In this document: piece after piece, positions 1-12,142 of the stretch | Numbering within the stretch: the first letter of the stretch is position 1 | Layout: every line of letters starts with the position of its first letter | DNA from: Ophiura sarsii | Lineage: Eukaryota > Echinodermata > Ophiuroidea > Amphilepidida > Ophiuridae | Assembly (NCBI GenBank): GCA_035610835.1 | Contig: CM069442.1 | Span: forward strand, 31,077,798 to 31,141,797 | DNA: 64,000 nucleotides | Direction: 5' to 3' | Made by a program: the position numbers and the translations under genes | Notes under the pieces: model-generated | Seen by the model: the letters and a program-made list of their open reading frames with translations, nothing else | The model's database searches: none | Told to the model about the DNA's origin: nothing

Positions 1-66
1 ACCAAATTCTAGAAATTCATGTTCAATAAGTTGGGTAAACACATGCACGGTTTTTTAGACACCCTG
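1..66. repeat. Mariner-type terminal remnant
   Basis: Ends GACACCCTG followed by TA (67-68), the same terminal word as the mariner-like elements at 11658-13631 and 12143-13244. The other end would lie outside the window, so this is a tentative truncated call. Confidence 0.35.
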
Positions 67-68
67 TA

Positions 69-368
69 CATAGCGTATTGATCACAACGCTATGTACCAC
101 AACGCATGTCACATGCTCAAAATGTTGAACATGTTTACAGAGGGTACGCTGGGGTTTATGATTTTTGGCAGCATATTCAAAATTTTGAGCCGTAAACGTT
201 GAGCATTCGCTGTGTGAACGTTTCGCACGTTGGATGTGACTTTCTTCTTCGTCAGCTGTTCGATCAAAACGAAAAGCTTACGAATGACAACTTACACGAA
301 CGTACATCACCCAAATGTTCAACACGTCGGGCACGAGGTAGCTCATACGCAACAGAGTGACAGGGCCT
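69..368. mobile_element. Fragment of the GGCCCTGTCAC Harbinger-like family
   Basis: The right end GTGACAGGGCCT followed by TAA (369-371) matches the terminus of the element at 8336-9959. The body has the same CGTAT/ACGTT/ACGCTG words (e.g. 'gggtacgctgggg', 'tagcgtattg'). The left end has been lost or replaced. Confidence 0.5.
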
Positions 369-1145
369 TAAGCTATGCTTCTTTGAACACAGGAGCGGCA
401 GCCTAATATATTTTAATTTTTACCTGCAGTAAGAAAGGGGTTGGTAATGAAAGAATATCCTTCGGAGAGGTTATATAAACCCCGTAATATGCATTTGCAC
501 CCCCTGATCACAGGCCTGCCTCCTCATGCTCCCCCAATTGAAGACCCTAGTTACGCTACTGATCATGAGCTTCATTTAGAAGATTCATTAATGAAAAAGA
601 TCATTGTATATACAACATTCACCCTTATGGAATGAGGTTACCAATATGTATCTCGACATAATTCACCGCGGGATCAGAATTAGTAATTTCAAGTGAAACA
701 TGAACTATTTTTAAAACAGTTAAAGAATGCCGCGAGAGGACCTTCGTGACCTAATTTTTATCAAATTGCGTATATCAATGTCAAGGAGGAAGGAAAATGC
801 CTGGCGCATTGTTGTATTAACCTGATTTTATTATACGTATGTTTATAATAGTAGGGTATGATTTTGATTATTTATTCTTGTTGATAACATCAAAGGATGC
901 TTGGTTCTTATACCTTGTCTACAAGGATATGTTCAATCGCTAGTAGATACCCCTGATAGTATGTGTTTCACTTTGATTAACGCTAGTAATATACGATGAA
1001 TCTGTATTTCACTCCCCTCAGTTATATTTAATAATGTATACTCCATCGCATTTTAAAAATTGCCAAGCCCTTAAAAGTTTTGATTTGGGCGGTTCTTGGT
1101 TTCTTGTTTCGTATAGAAATACGTGTGTACATAATATGGTAGATT

Positions 1146-1416
1146 TTGAAAGAGCTCGACAAAGTAGACCCATCAGACTTCTTTACATTGGCCCAAGCAA
1201 CTCACACCACAAGAGGACATCAAATGAAAGTCCGCACTTATCAAGAACCTCAACTGCAGGAAGAACTTCTTCACGATGAGAGTCATCAATCAATGGAACG
1301 AGCTACCTACAGATGTGGTCAACGCTAAGACAGTTTTAAATGCATTTAAAAATAGACTTGACAAACACTGAAACAAAATAGGATATGGAATCGTAAATGC
1401 AAACAGCCTAAACTAA
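1146..1416 (+). pseudogene. Non-LTR retrotransposon reverse transcriptase C-terminus (block A1), broken
   Basis: The conceptual translation begins ELDKVDPSDFFTLAQ, then TRGHQMKV; after a short deletion and frameshift it continues as RVINQWNELPTDVVNAKTV and NAFKNRLDKH, where the expected W codon is TGA. This is the extreme C-terminal region of LINE (CR1/L2/jockey-like) reverse transcriptases, with the pattern TRGH...KLYK...RV..WN.LP..VV.A..VN.FKN.LD.HW. Only the tail is present (5' truncated), so it is a dead copy. The 3' flank carries TAAGTG/ACTTACACTTA repeats, probably the LINE 3' tail. Confidence 0.75.
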
Positions 1417-2349
1417 TTTTTCCATCAAACCTTTTAAGGTTTAACTTACACTTACACTTAAAAGTGAAAGTATAAGTGCAGTTCGGTAGCTTTATGAAAA
1501 TAACACACATTCATAGAAAATGATAAACATTCAATTTGCTTTAAAGTAATCGGGATGGTGCAGGAATAAATATTTCCAATACAGTATACAATATCCTGTA
1601 CTTGTAATTTGACTCAAAACCAATGGTCATATTACTTGAACAATTGACATTAATTTAACGGCAATAAAACGAACCTCCGCGCTAAATTAACACATGTTTT
1701 TGTTTACCTTAGCCTAGGTGTCTAATATAGCCTTACCGGATAATCCATTTCGTTCATCCGAATCTTTTGATACACTTAAAAAATAAAGACACACAATAAG
1801 TATTAAAAACCATTGAGATCATTTAATCTGATTTGATAATTGCAAGCATGTTTCGTCAGTGTTTCGCAAAACTTTTTATCATAGCCACCAAATCACCTTC
1901 GGCGGCAGATGGTCAGAACGCTGATTGGCAAAACATAACCGTGATCTCAACATGGCTTGGATGGTAACTAAGTCTGTTGCACAGACCAATAACCTTTGGA
2001 TAACCTCATTGGGCCCTAATTCATAACAGTTTTATCTTTAGATGAATTAATTTTCTTCTTATGAAAGATGTTAAGACAACAAAATTCAATGTTCATGAAA
2101 TAGATATTGTTAGAACGCTGATTGGCAAAATTAGGAAGAATTATTTTATATTCTTCGATACTTTAAGGTTGAGTTCCAGAATCCTCTAATAATCTTCATT
2201 TAAAAAAAAAATAAGGCCTAAGTATCCAATAGAAATGTGGGTATTCAATAGTTTTCAAACGATCAATTTCTTTTTCGAATTGTTGCTCCCTGCTCCCCCA
2301 TTTCGTATACATTGTAGCTCATGGATGCCGCTAGATGCATAGATAATGG

Positions 2350-3990
2350 TATCTCTCCTAACATCCTGAATATTGACATGACATATAGTGGGTGATCTCG
2401 GGAAGCCGAAATGAAGTATACACCAGCATCAAAGTATTTGCTGAAAGTAGTTGGGGAAATTAATTGAAATCTTCAAAGAAAAACGAAAAGGCCGGGTGTC
2501 TTTAATGAGCGACTTATAGATGTGGCATTGTGTATACTTGGCATTGTTTTGTTTATATGGTTGTATTTGGGTGTGTGTGTCGTTGTCAGAACTTTTATAA
2601 TATTATGAATTGTATTGATATTATAGTCTATCCATCTGAGACCGATCTTCCAATCACGTGACCCAGCCGTTCCATTGACTGGGAGAGGAGGCTATTTTCT
2701 GACGACAATATCGATGGAATCTATGGAATCAGTTTGAATGAAAAATAGCCATAATAGAAAATAATTATGTTTAACACATACACTTATCATTAAAATCAAG
2801 GTTGTACCATGATATTATGTTTAATTTACATACCTAACTGCGGATGAGTACCTACTCAATTTTTAATAATATTGACCGATGCTTATACCATTTTGCCAGT
2901 CTGTTTGTGAAATATGTTTGTAATTTCTGGCTGCGTATCCCTTGATGTTAGCACAAATAATTTCATCCGGATTAAATCGCAGTGATTGTTGTAGTCTGAT
3001 TATTTCATTTCCATGCATTATCTTTTGCAAGTCGTCAGTTTTGAAATTGTGTCAGTACTTCTTAATGACATCATAAAGGTGAGGAAAAGTTTCAATGAAG
3101 GTTATTTTTAGTTAGTCATTCCCTCATTCCTGCCTTTCAGCCTTTAATTAAACTACTTGATGTTGCTCTCAACGCTAATATATCCATGATGAGTTTCAGG
3201 AATGTTTGGAAAGGTTTTTACTTGTTACTTTTAATAAAAATTACAAGATGGCAAATACAAAATTATTGTGGCCTCCTGCGTTGTGATAAATCTTATAAGT
3301 TAACCAGTTTCGATCGTTTTCAGCTTTGTGTTTTTATTCATATGCCGAAATCACAGGTGACGATTTCAAAGCCTTTTGATTTCATATAATGCGCAAATGG
3401 TTCGATATTTGGCTCTCTTTGAATGGTACACTAAACATAGCTGCTACGTGCATGCGTGTGATGATAATAATATGCATTGGCGCAGTATTGTGTATATTAT
3501 TGCATAAGGCAGCTTAATTGTTACAATTCACATTATAGATGAGGTTCGACTGGAGGTTGGAATAAAATGGGATCCTTCGACAACTAGCGAATATACGCCA
3601 GAAGACCGTACATCTTATTTTTGCTCATCACCCCTGCCCATCCAAGCACCAAAGATCGCTCTTCGATGAATTCACTATAGGATAATTAACAGGCATATTC
3701 GGCTTTCTATCCTACGCTTTCATACGTTCTTGTTTTGTTATTTTGATTGTTTTATGAAAATATATATTTGATTTCGATTACTACGTAAGAATTACAAAGT
3801 TGAAACCAAAGTTTGAACTTTTATTTTTAACGATACATCAAATGAAAAAAAGAGTACATCTTAATAACAACACGGTCCATTTTCATTTCATATGCTCAAT
3901 TTTAATATGTTCAATCTCTTATATCGTCCATTGATCACGATGGAAGGCTTCCATTTAGTGGCGTGTCCAGAGAGGGGGGAGGCACGGCAA
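2350..3990. other. Private sequence of block A1, nothing recognised
   Basis: AT-rich sequence absent from the matching place in A2 and A3. Short ORFs such as 3186-3389 resemble no family. Around 3955-3990 a 'tagtggcgtgtccagagagg' stretch looks like a hAT-type terminus remnant. Confidence 0.35.
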
Positions 3991-5683
3991 CAAATATTGA
4001 TATAAAACTCTGTTTAAGACCACTACATTTTGAAATTGGACCTTGTAGAGTGAATTTTTCTCAAAGATGATCACAAATGTCACCGTAATCGCCAATGTTT
4101 CCTGTAAAAAAACACGAATTTGAAAGATCTCTCAAAATGTACCTATATTCACATTTTATAGTCAGTGTGCATGTATAATATGTAGGTGATGTCCCATTAA
4201 TCATAATTAATAAAAAATCCTAGCATTTACGCAATTTTTCTTACCGTCAAGTCTTTTAAATTGAGGATTTTGTCAAGCCTACTTTCCGATTCTAGTTTAG
4301 CAACACTTGTTAAGGGTGGGGATACCCTATTTACTATTTAGTGTAGTGCACTCTGAAGAGTGCAACAGTGGCGTGCACCCTTCTGGTATGAATTCAAACT
4401 GAAAGGTCGTTTTTATTGACCAATAGACGTTATTCATAATTGGCGCATTTACATCAAAAGAGGGCCGTGCTATCCAACTGAGCATTCTCAGAGCGATCAG
4501 TTCTCCCAAAACGAGGCCAGTGATGTAGCCGAGACGAGAGTGATGTAGTTTTCATTCAATGTGGTGAACTTTGCACTCATCATAAAAAACCCTCTTCATA
4601 CTTCTGAAATGTTCAATATTTGACCTTATTACATTCGTGAAATACATTTGAACGTATAAAGTTAAACTATCGATTCTACTAGTTTGAAATGAAATGTTTG
4701 CTGGTATTACCCGACACTAGGAAAATGTAGAAGTTCACAGTTCATTACATTGCAGTAAAAGTAAGAGATTGTATGTTTATCGAGTACATATGTCCCCCGC
4801 TTTAGAAATGACGAAATCGCCAGTTATGAATAATTTCTATTACACCGCCATTTACACATAAATCATAAAGAGTGTGTCACATTGTACCACAAGAAGGTTA
4901 AGGAGTTGCATTAAATATACACGTGCATGAACCTTTCCAGACCGGTAATAATTTGAGATGTTCTTCCTTTAGGACATTCATTAAAATGTGTGTTTATTTT
5001 GTCTATACATGTTCTGGTAACACCCCATGGAATACCTAATTCGTCACATTGCCACACTTATTATTATTACCCCTTAGAGACATCATATTTGGCTGCATGA
5101 CTACTTGAAATGCGTTATTTTAATAACGCATTTCTTACAAGTGCGTTAGATAACGGCGAAGTAAAAGCCGTAAAATTGATTGGCCGTGTCTATGAATATT
5201 CAAAAGTTTCACACACCGAATTAAAATCGTCTCTGTAAATATTAGAGGACTTAAAGTCACAGTGAATTACCGTATGAAACAAACAGATTGCCTTTCGGCT
5301 CTGAGTAAATGTTAGAAACAATCTTACGCCTGCCTGCCAAAAAATTGTCCTTAAAATAGTAAATACCGATTAATGGTTGTCAGCGGGGAATGGCTCGATA
5401 TTGTTTGATTTATCACAGTAACGTACGTGATTTTTTTCACTCATTTTTTAACATTCCTTTCGGCTAATTCTTTTGTTGCCTTATTCATATTTACACCTGA
5501 TTATTGATGAAGTGTTTCCACACGTGATAATATTTAGTAAAAGGTCCATTATCGTTGGACTAGGACCGTTATCTTGTTATTTAACGACCAATAAGTGTAC
5601 ACGTTATACGAGTTCCTTTGGAATGAAATGATCGTGGTTTGACACAATTATATCAAAATCACGGCTGAATCAAGTCCCGCTTG

Positions 5684-6061
5684 AAGGTATATTATGTGAT
5701 CTTTCCAGGGAACGCCCTCAACATCGAAAAAAAAGATTGAAAGAAGATTTTCTTGCAGATTTACATTTCTGATCATAAATCGTACATACATTCCAAGTTA
5801 CAGGGCGATACGATTCTTAATTACTTCAAAATCATGATTTTAGAGTGAAAATAAACTGTCGGATAATCCGACAGTTTATTATTGTCACTCTAAATTCACT
5901 CTAAAACCATGATTTTGAGGTAATTAGGAATCGTATCGCTCTGCAACTTCTTGAATGTATGTATGATTTATGATCAGAAATGTAAATCTGCAAGAAAATC
6001 TACTTTCTAAAAAAAATAATGAATAGAGGGCGCTCTCTGGAAAAGATCACATAATATGCCT
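5684..6061. mobile_element. Foldback MITE (378 bp), 3-bp TTA-type duplication
   Basis: Two arms of about 165 bases are near-perfect reverse complements (left AAGGTATATTATGTGATC, right GATCACATAATATGCCT). Empty sites in A2 (near 16053) and A3 (near 22058) read 'ccgcttaata', so the insertion is flanked by TTG (5681-5683, mutated TTA) and TTA (6062-6064). A 3-bp TWA duplication is typical of PIF/Harbinger, which is inference here. No ORF. Confidence 0.75.
5850..5880. repeat. Perfect central hairpin of the foldback MITE
   Basis: AATAAACTGTCGGA, loop TAA, then its exact reverse complement: a 14-bp stem with a 3-base loop at the centre of the 5684-6061 element. Confidence 0.9.
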
Positions 6062-6321
6062 TTAATAGTACCGATCATTGGATTCATGTAGGTTATTTTT
6101 TTCTTCTTCTAAGTTTTAATGAAAGCCTACTAACAGATTTTACCGTATAACAACCCCTTTTCAGACACGTCCTTTAATTGCATGTTTTCTCCAAACAAAT
6201 GTACACGAATGCAGGTATCATAAGAACAGTATTTAATAGATGATTTATACAGTATAGATGGGTTCATAGTACCTTTCAATCGTTCATTTAAAATCGACTG
6301 AATATATGATTATATATATAT

Positions 6322-6608
6322 AATTGTATATCAAAATAAGCAGAAAGTAATGCTCTAACAGCTTAACATGGAATTTAAACATGATCACTCATGCATGGCA
6401 GATCCCATTCACTTGACAATGGCAAGAAGATTGCAAAAAATTGGATAATCCCTCCATTCAAATGACTGTAAATGCTCATTTCTTGCAATTTCCTTTTACG
6501 CACCTTACCATTGCTTAATGAATGTGCTCAGCCATGCATGAATGCGTACATCTTAATTTCATACAGACATGATAGAGAATTATTTTCTGCTTATTTTGAC
6601 ATGCAATT
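6322..6608. mobile_element. Foldback MITE (about 287 bp) between blocks A1 and A2
   Basis: The ends are inverted repeats of about 30 bp (core CAAAATAAGCAGAAA and its complement), and internal words (CATGCATGGC/GCCATGCATG) also pair. It is preceded by a TA dinucleotide run (6301-6321). The target duplication is not clear. Confidence 0.6.
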
Positions 6609-7212
6609 GTTTAATTTATATTAAATATTTATGTGAAATATTTGAACTTCAATGAGTGTCCAGGAACTTCTTTTGACGAGTGTATATACAACATTCACCC
6701 TTATGAAATGAGGTTACCTATATTTATCTCGACATAATTCACCGCGGGATCAGAATTAGTAATTTCAAGTGAAACATGAACTATTTTTAAAACAGTTAAA
6801 GAATGCCGCGAGAGGACCTTCGTGATCTAATTTTTGTCATCAAATTGCTTATATCAATGTCAAGGAGGAAGGAAAATGCCTGGCGCAATGTTGTATTAAC
6901 CTGATTTTATTATACGTATGTTTATAATAGTAGGGTATGATTTTGCTTATTTATTCTTGTCGATAACATCAAAGGATGCTTAGTTCTTATGCCTTGTCTA
7001 CAAGGATATATTCAATCGCTAGTAGATACCCCTGATAGTATGTGTTTCACTTTGATTAACGCTAGTAATATACGATGAATCTGGATTTCACGCCCCTCAG
7101 ATATATTTCATGTATACTCCATCGCATTTTTAAAATTGTCAAGCCCTAAAAGTTTTGATTTGGGTGGTTCTTGTTTCGTATAGAAATACGTGTGTACATA
7201 ATATGGTAGATT

Positions 7213-7491
7213 TTGAAAGAGCTCGACAAAGTAGACCCATCAGACTTCTTCACACTGGCCCAAGCAACTCACGCCACAAGAGGACATAAAATGAAAGTCT
7301 ACAAGCCCGCACTTATCAAGAACCTCAACTGCATGAAGTACTTCTTCACGATGAGAGTCATCGACCAATGGAACAAGCTACCTACAGATGTGGTCAACGC
7401 CAAGACAGTATTAAATGCATTTAAAAATAGACTTGACAAACACTGGAACAAAATAGGATATGGAATCGTAAAGGCAAACAGCCTAAACTGA
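7213..7491 (+). pseudogene. LINE reverse transcriptase C-terminal fragment (block A2), open frame
   Basis: A 92-codon open frame: ELDKVDPSDFFTLAQ, TRGHKMKVYKPALIKNL, YFFTMRVIDQWNKLPTDVV, then NAFKNRLDKHWNKIGYG and a stop. It is the best preserved of the three tails and defines their shared sequence. The catalytic reverse transcriptase and endonuclease domains are absent: the LINE was truncated at its 5' end when it inserted, and the same junction ('tggtagattttgaaagag') is seen in all three blocks, so all descend from one insertion. Not a functional gene. The sequence after the stop has TAAGTG repeats (7509-7524), a CR1/L2-like tail. Confidence 0.8.
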
Positions 7492-8030
7492 TTTTTCCAT
7501 CAAACCTTAAGTGTAAGTGTAAGTGAAGTTCGGTAGCTTCATGAAAATAACACACATTCATAGAAAATGATACACATTCAATAACGCGGAGTAATCGGGA
7601 TGGTGCAGGAATCAATGGTCATATTACTTGAACAATTGACATTAATTTAACGGCAGTAAAATGAACCTCCTCGCTAAATTAACACATGTTTTGGTTTACC
7701 TTATGGGGCCCTCACATGTATCCGTGTGAGCTGGGCGGCCCCTTACCGTCTTATAGAAAAACAACAGAGTCCAACACGGTGAACAATCAGAAAAAAATTT
7801 CAACGGCCGCATTTTATTTATTTTTGTAACCGGGTTCATACTGTTCTATACCGGGTCCTTATCGGCCTGGAACCGGGCTCATACCACCTCCTCACCAGGT
7901 CCTCACCGGCCGAAACGCTTGGGTACCGACCGAACCGCCTTGATAACGTCATCAAACTGCCCTGTATAAGCTGAGCGCTCAAGCTCGCCGCTTCTCTCAC
8001 ATTCCGGGAATCTCTGTAAAATACATTTGC

Positions 8031-8335
8031 CCTCACATGTATCCGTGTGAGCTGGCCGGCCCATTACCGTGTGACAAATTGGTGCAGACGGCGGCACACG
8101 GTGATGTCACACGGTGGGCCGTTTCCCGTCCGTTGAACACGTTGCTTGGGACATTGACGGCCATCCGCGCCCGGCAGGACCCGGCAGGAATTTTGAACAT
8201 GCTCAAAACTCCTGCCGGGTGAGCAAAAGCGGCGGCAAACGGTGAGAGCCCGGTTTGAGGACGGTATAAAGACGGCACACCCGTTTCGCGCCCGTTCGCA
8301 GGGCGGTAATGGTAGGCGGCCACCTTACCGTCTAA
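8031..8335. repeat. Left subterminal inverted repeat of the 7704-11020 element
   Basis: Begins CCCTCACATGTATCCGTGTG, a second internal copy of the element end, and pairs with 10740-11018 over nearly 300 bases, including the AACATGCTCAAAACTCC segment and the ACGGTGAGAGCCCGG segment. ORFs here are compositional. Confidence 0.7.
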
Positions 8336-9959
8336 AGGCCCTGTCACACCATAACGTATCGCCTCAACGTATGCCAACGTATGCAAAATATCGACAAATA
8401 CGTTGGTGTACGTTGGTGTACGCTGATATAAGTTAAGGGTACGTTGGGGATACGTCGTTTACGTTAAGAGCACGCTGTGATACGCTGTGACAATTTGGAC
8501 CACGAAAAAATATTGAGCATGCTCAAAATTTCTCGACGTACTCAACGTGTGCTAAATACGTTCTGCATAAGTTCCCGGTAAGTTTGTGGTACGTTAAATA
8601 TACGTTGACATACGCTGACATACGTTAGTGGTACGTTACTTGTACGTTACTCGTAAGTTTGTATACGTTGATGAACGTAGGCTGGGGGAAACGTACAGCC
8701 AACGTAGTGATAACGAGTTGATAACGTATATGTGCCGTATGTCTAACGTATGCCTGGCGTATTTCCAACGAGATTCGACGTATTCTCACGTATTCACCTT
8801 ATGCCGGGCGATCGTGTAAGGCCCTGTCACGTATCCATAGCGTATCCATAGCGTATTGAACGTATACATAGCGTATGACTAACGTATTCATAGCGTATCC
8901 CTAACTTATAACATACTTATGACAGCTTATCACAGCGTATGCGAGCGTATGCGAGCGTATGACTAACGTATGCTTAACGTAGCGTAGCGTATTCGTAGCA
9001 TATGATGATGGGTTGATATGTGTTCAGCACGACAGACCATGAAGAAGTGAGGATGAGATACTCAAGGGACCCATTTATATACTCAAACCCTCCATAAGTT
9101 CCCAAAACGCTGAATGCGCGCTAGCTGTACGGTAGCCCTGTCACACCATGGCGTATCGCCTGAACGTATAACAACGTATGCGAAATATCGAAAAATACGT
9201 TGGCGTACGTTGGCGTACGTTGGTGTACGCTGATACAAGTTAGGGGTAAGTTTGGGATACGTCGTATACGTTAAGAGCACGCTGTGATACGGTGTGAAAA
9301 TTTGGAACACGTCGAGCCCGCGAAAAATTATTGAGCATGTTCAAAATTTCTCGACGTACTCAACGTGTGCTTAACTTACGTTCTGCATAAGTTCCCGATA
9401 GGTTCGTGGTACGTTAGACATACGTTTACAAACGTTGACATACGTTAGACATACGCTGACATACGTTAGAGGTACGTTTATCGTCTTAAGTTTTAGGTTG
9501 GACATATAGATTTACCCTTCTAGATATTTTAATAGTTATCATCTAGGCTGCGTTTACTTGAACTGGCAACACTTGTCCCGCCGTGTACGAAACTCAATTT
9601 CTGCAACGGCATAAGTCACGTGTTCGTTGTACGCCGAGGATACGCTGAGGATACGTCGAGCACGGCAGACATACGCTACGAATACGTTGGTCATACGCTC
9701 GCCGATCGCATACGCTGTGATACGCTGCCATAAGTTTGTTATAAGTTAGTGATACGCTATCAATACGTTAGTCATACGCTATGTATGCGTTTAATACGCT
9801 ATGGATACGTCCATTCCATCACCGATGTTGACGCAATTCGTTGGGAAGTTGGACGTTCTTGGACGTTCTCGGACTCTGACAATTTTCGAGCTATTTTTTG
9901 AATACGTCGGCATACGTTTAGGCCACGTTCAGGCCATACGCTATGGTGTGACAGCGCCT
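8336..9959. mobile_element. Nested Harbinger-like element (1.6 kb), TAA duplication, CGTATGC word array
   Basis: TAA (8333-8335 and 9960-9962) flanks termini AGGCCCTGTCACACC and GGTGTGACAGCGCCT (one mismatch). The interrupted sequence exists uninterrupted at 7741-7765 in the direct repeat, which proves the insertion. The body is dense in 6-9 bp words (ACGTATG, GCGTATGC, TACGTTGG, ACGCTGA) in both orientations. Internal GCCCTGTCAC copies at 8820 and 9135 show it is itself composite. No coding capacity. Confidence 0.8.
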
Positions 9960-9960
9960 T

Positions 9961-10390
9961 AATAGAAAAACAACAGAGTCCAAACAATCACTAAAAAATG
10001 TCAACGGGCGCATTAATTTTTGGTTGTGGCCACCGGGTCCATAACGTTATATACAGGGTCTTTACCGGGTCCTCACCGTCCTCATACATTTCTAGCTCAC
10101 CGTTCTTACCGGGTGCATAACACCTCCTCACCGGGTCCTCGGTCCATACCGTTCTACACCGGGTCTGTCCCGGGTTCTCACCGGCCTTGTCCCGGGATCA
10201 CCGGCCTCATACAGTTCTAGCTTACCGTTCTCACCGTGTCCTCACCGTGTGCATACCACCTCTATACCGGTTCCTAACCGGTCGAAACGCCTGGGTACCG
10301 GCCGAAACGTCTTGATTACATCATGAAACCGCCCTTTTCAAGCTGAGCGCTCAAGCTCGCCGCTTCATTTGCATTGCGGAATTCGTACGA
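9961..10390. repeat. Direct repeat P' with ACCGGGTCC minisatellite
   Basis: Copy of 7748-8028, expanded by imperfect repeats of ACCGGGTCC(T)CACCG between about 10030 and 10270. The ORF at 10020-10220 is a product of this repetition. Confidence 0.65.
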
Positions 10391-10404
10391 CCAACATCTA
10401 TAAT

Positions 10405-10657
10405 ACTCTCTAAAATGTAAAAGAGCTAAACCTCACTCTTTCGAGAGCTTTAGGAGGGACGGCTCTTCTAAGAAGTGAAGTTCACTCTTTTCAGAGTGAT
10501 TTGTTACTCTTTTAAGAGTGATTTCCACTCTCTTCAGAGTGCTTTTAACTCTTTTTAGAGTGAAAATCGCTCTTTTAAGAACTTCACTTCAAAAAAAGAG
10601 CTGTTCCTCCTAGAGCTCTCGAAAGAGTGAGTTTTAGCTCTTTTACATTTAGAGAGT
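10405..10657. mobile_element. Foldback element built of ACTCTTTTxAGAGTGA micro-palindromes
   Basis: Ends ACTCTCTAAAATGTAAAAGA and its complement. Arms of about 85 bp surround a centre made of five consecutive short palindromes of the form ACTCTTTTNAGAGTGA at 10470-10580. No ORF. It lies in the right half of the Harbinger-like element. Confidence 0.75.
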
Positions 10658-10739
10658 GGCAACATTCTTGCTGAGAGTCCGTTCCGCGAACGGTTACTAG
10701 GCTGCATGCGGCCATTCGCAGTCCGTCGCTAAGATGGTC

Positions 10740-11018
10740 GACGTCCACCATCGTCCATCACCGCCCTGTGAATGGGCGCGAAACGGGTGCGGAACGGGTG
10801 CGCCGTCCTTATACCGTCTTCATACCGGGCTCTCATCGTTCGCCGCCGCTTTTACTCACCCGTCAGGAGTTTTGAGCATGTTCAAAACTCCGGTGGCCGG
10901 CAAAGTCCCCTGAACGTGTTCAACGGACGGGAAACGGCCCACCGTGTGTGCCGCCGTCCGCACCCATTTTTCACACGGTAAGAGGCCGCTCAGCTCACAC
11001 GGATACATGTGAGGGCCC
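10740..11018. repeat. Right subterminal inverted repeat of the 7704-11020 element
   Basis: Reverse complement of 8031-8335 with scattered differences; ends GGATACATGTGAGGGCCCCA. Confidence 0.7.
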
Positions 11019-12142
11019 CATTAGCTTATCTAATATAGCCTTACCGGATAATCCATTTCGTTCATCCGAATCTTTTGATACACTAAAAAAATAAAGACAC
11101 AAACCAATGAGTTCATTTAATCTGATTTGATAATGGCAAGCATGTTTCGTCAGTGTTTCGCAAAACTTTTTATCATAGCTACCGTATCACCTTCGGCGGC
11201 AGATGGTCAAAACGCTGATTGGCAAAACATGACCGTAATGTCAGCATGGTTTAGATGGTCAATAAGTCTGCTGCACAGACCGATAACCTTTGGCTAACCT
11301 CCCTGCGGAAATAACTTAAAAACATGGACCTGCTAATTAATATCTCTTAAGATGAGTTATTTTACTTCGTACTTAATCCTTCTTATGAAAGATGTTAAGA
11401 CATATAAAGTTCAATCTTCATGAAATAGATGGTCAGAACGCTGATTGACATACTTTAAGGAAATATTTGTCTAAATTCTTTCAAACAAGGTTTAAGAAGA
11501 GTTCAATCCACTAAGAATCTTCACTTTTCTGAAATAAGGCCTAAGTATCCAATAGAAATGTGTGTATTCAATAGTTACGATCAAGTTCTTTCTCGAATGG
11601 TTGCTCCCAGCTGCCTCAATTATTGTACATTGTAGCTCATGGATATGAGTGGCCATACAGGGTGTCTCAAAAAAAATTACAATGCACCATTATGCGATCA
11701 TAACTTCCTAATTAAGTATCTGAATTTTACAATTCAATCGGTAAAATGAGGACAAATTAGTTTTCTACAATTGGAAGAAAACAGCGTTTAATTTTGTTAA
11801 GTTATCACGGAGATATCTGTGATTACGTAAGAGTAGTCACGGAACACTTCCATCCAAGTTTGCATATTTTGACAGATTTAACTTGAACGGCTGGTTACTT
11901 ACTCATTAATGTTCAATTAGCCAGCACTGTTTAATACTATATATGATAAAAAAAGGTTCAATTTGTGATCTAAGAATACTGAATAATCGATCATGACATT
12001 CATAACACCCAGAAAACCAAAAACAATACAACTCATTGTAAGGAGAGAGATATTACCATACTCTTTTAATGTAAACAAAACATTTATTTTGTTTTTAATT
12101 GCGATACTAATAATTTGACCATGATTTTACTGTTAATAAGTA

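Larger units (their letters stand above)
495..6300. repeat. Block A1, first of three diverged tandem blocks
   Basis: Sequence in A1 recurs in the same order in A2 (6670-16800) and A3 (17125-22850): the LINE lead ('ttcaccgcgggatcagaatt', 'atcaatgtcaaggagga'), the LINE tail, 'gccttaccggataatcc', 'ttcggcggcagatgg', 'ttctggtataaattcaaact', 'ccacaagaaggttaaggag', 'gcctttcggctctga', 'acgcctgcctgcc', and 'acagtatagatgggttcat'. No conserved reading frame spans the block. A1 differs by about 1.6 kb of private sequence (2350-3990) and the foldback insertion at 5684-6061. Confidence 0.8.
7704..11020. mobile_element. Large non-autonomous Harbinger-like element (3.3 kb), TTA duplication
   Basis: Inserted in the LINE-flanking sequence of block A2: A1 reads 'gtttaccttagcc' without interruption. 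It is bounded by TTA (7701-7703 and 11021-11023). The ends are perfect inverted repeats (TGGGGCCCTCACATGTATCC inward; about 30 bp). A long subterminal inverted repeat of about 290 bp pairs 8031-8335 with about 10740-11018. A direct repeat of about 280 bp pairs 7748-8028 with 9961-10390. It is more GC-rich than its surroundings. No transposase is seen, so it would have to be mobilised in trans. Confidence 0.8.

Noticed and set aside
8033..8386. 117-codon ORF in the GC-rich Harbinger-like element
   Set aside because: Sits in a subterminal inverted repeat; composition-driven open frame.
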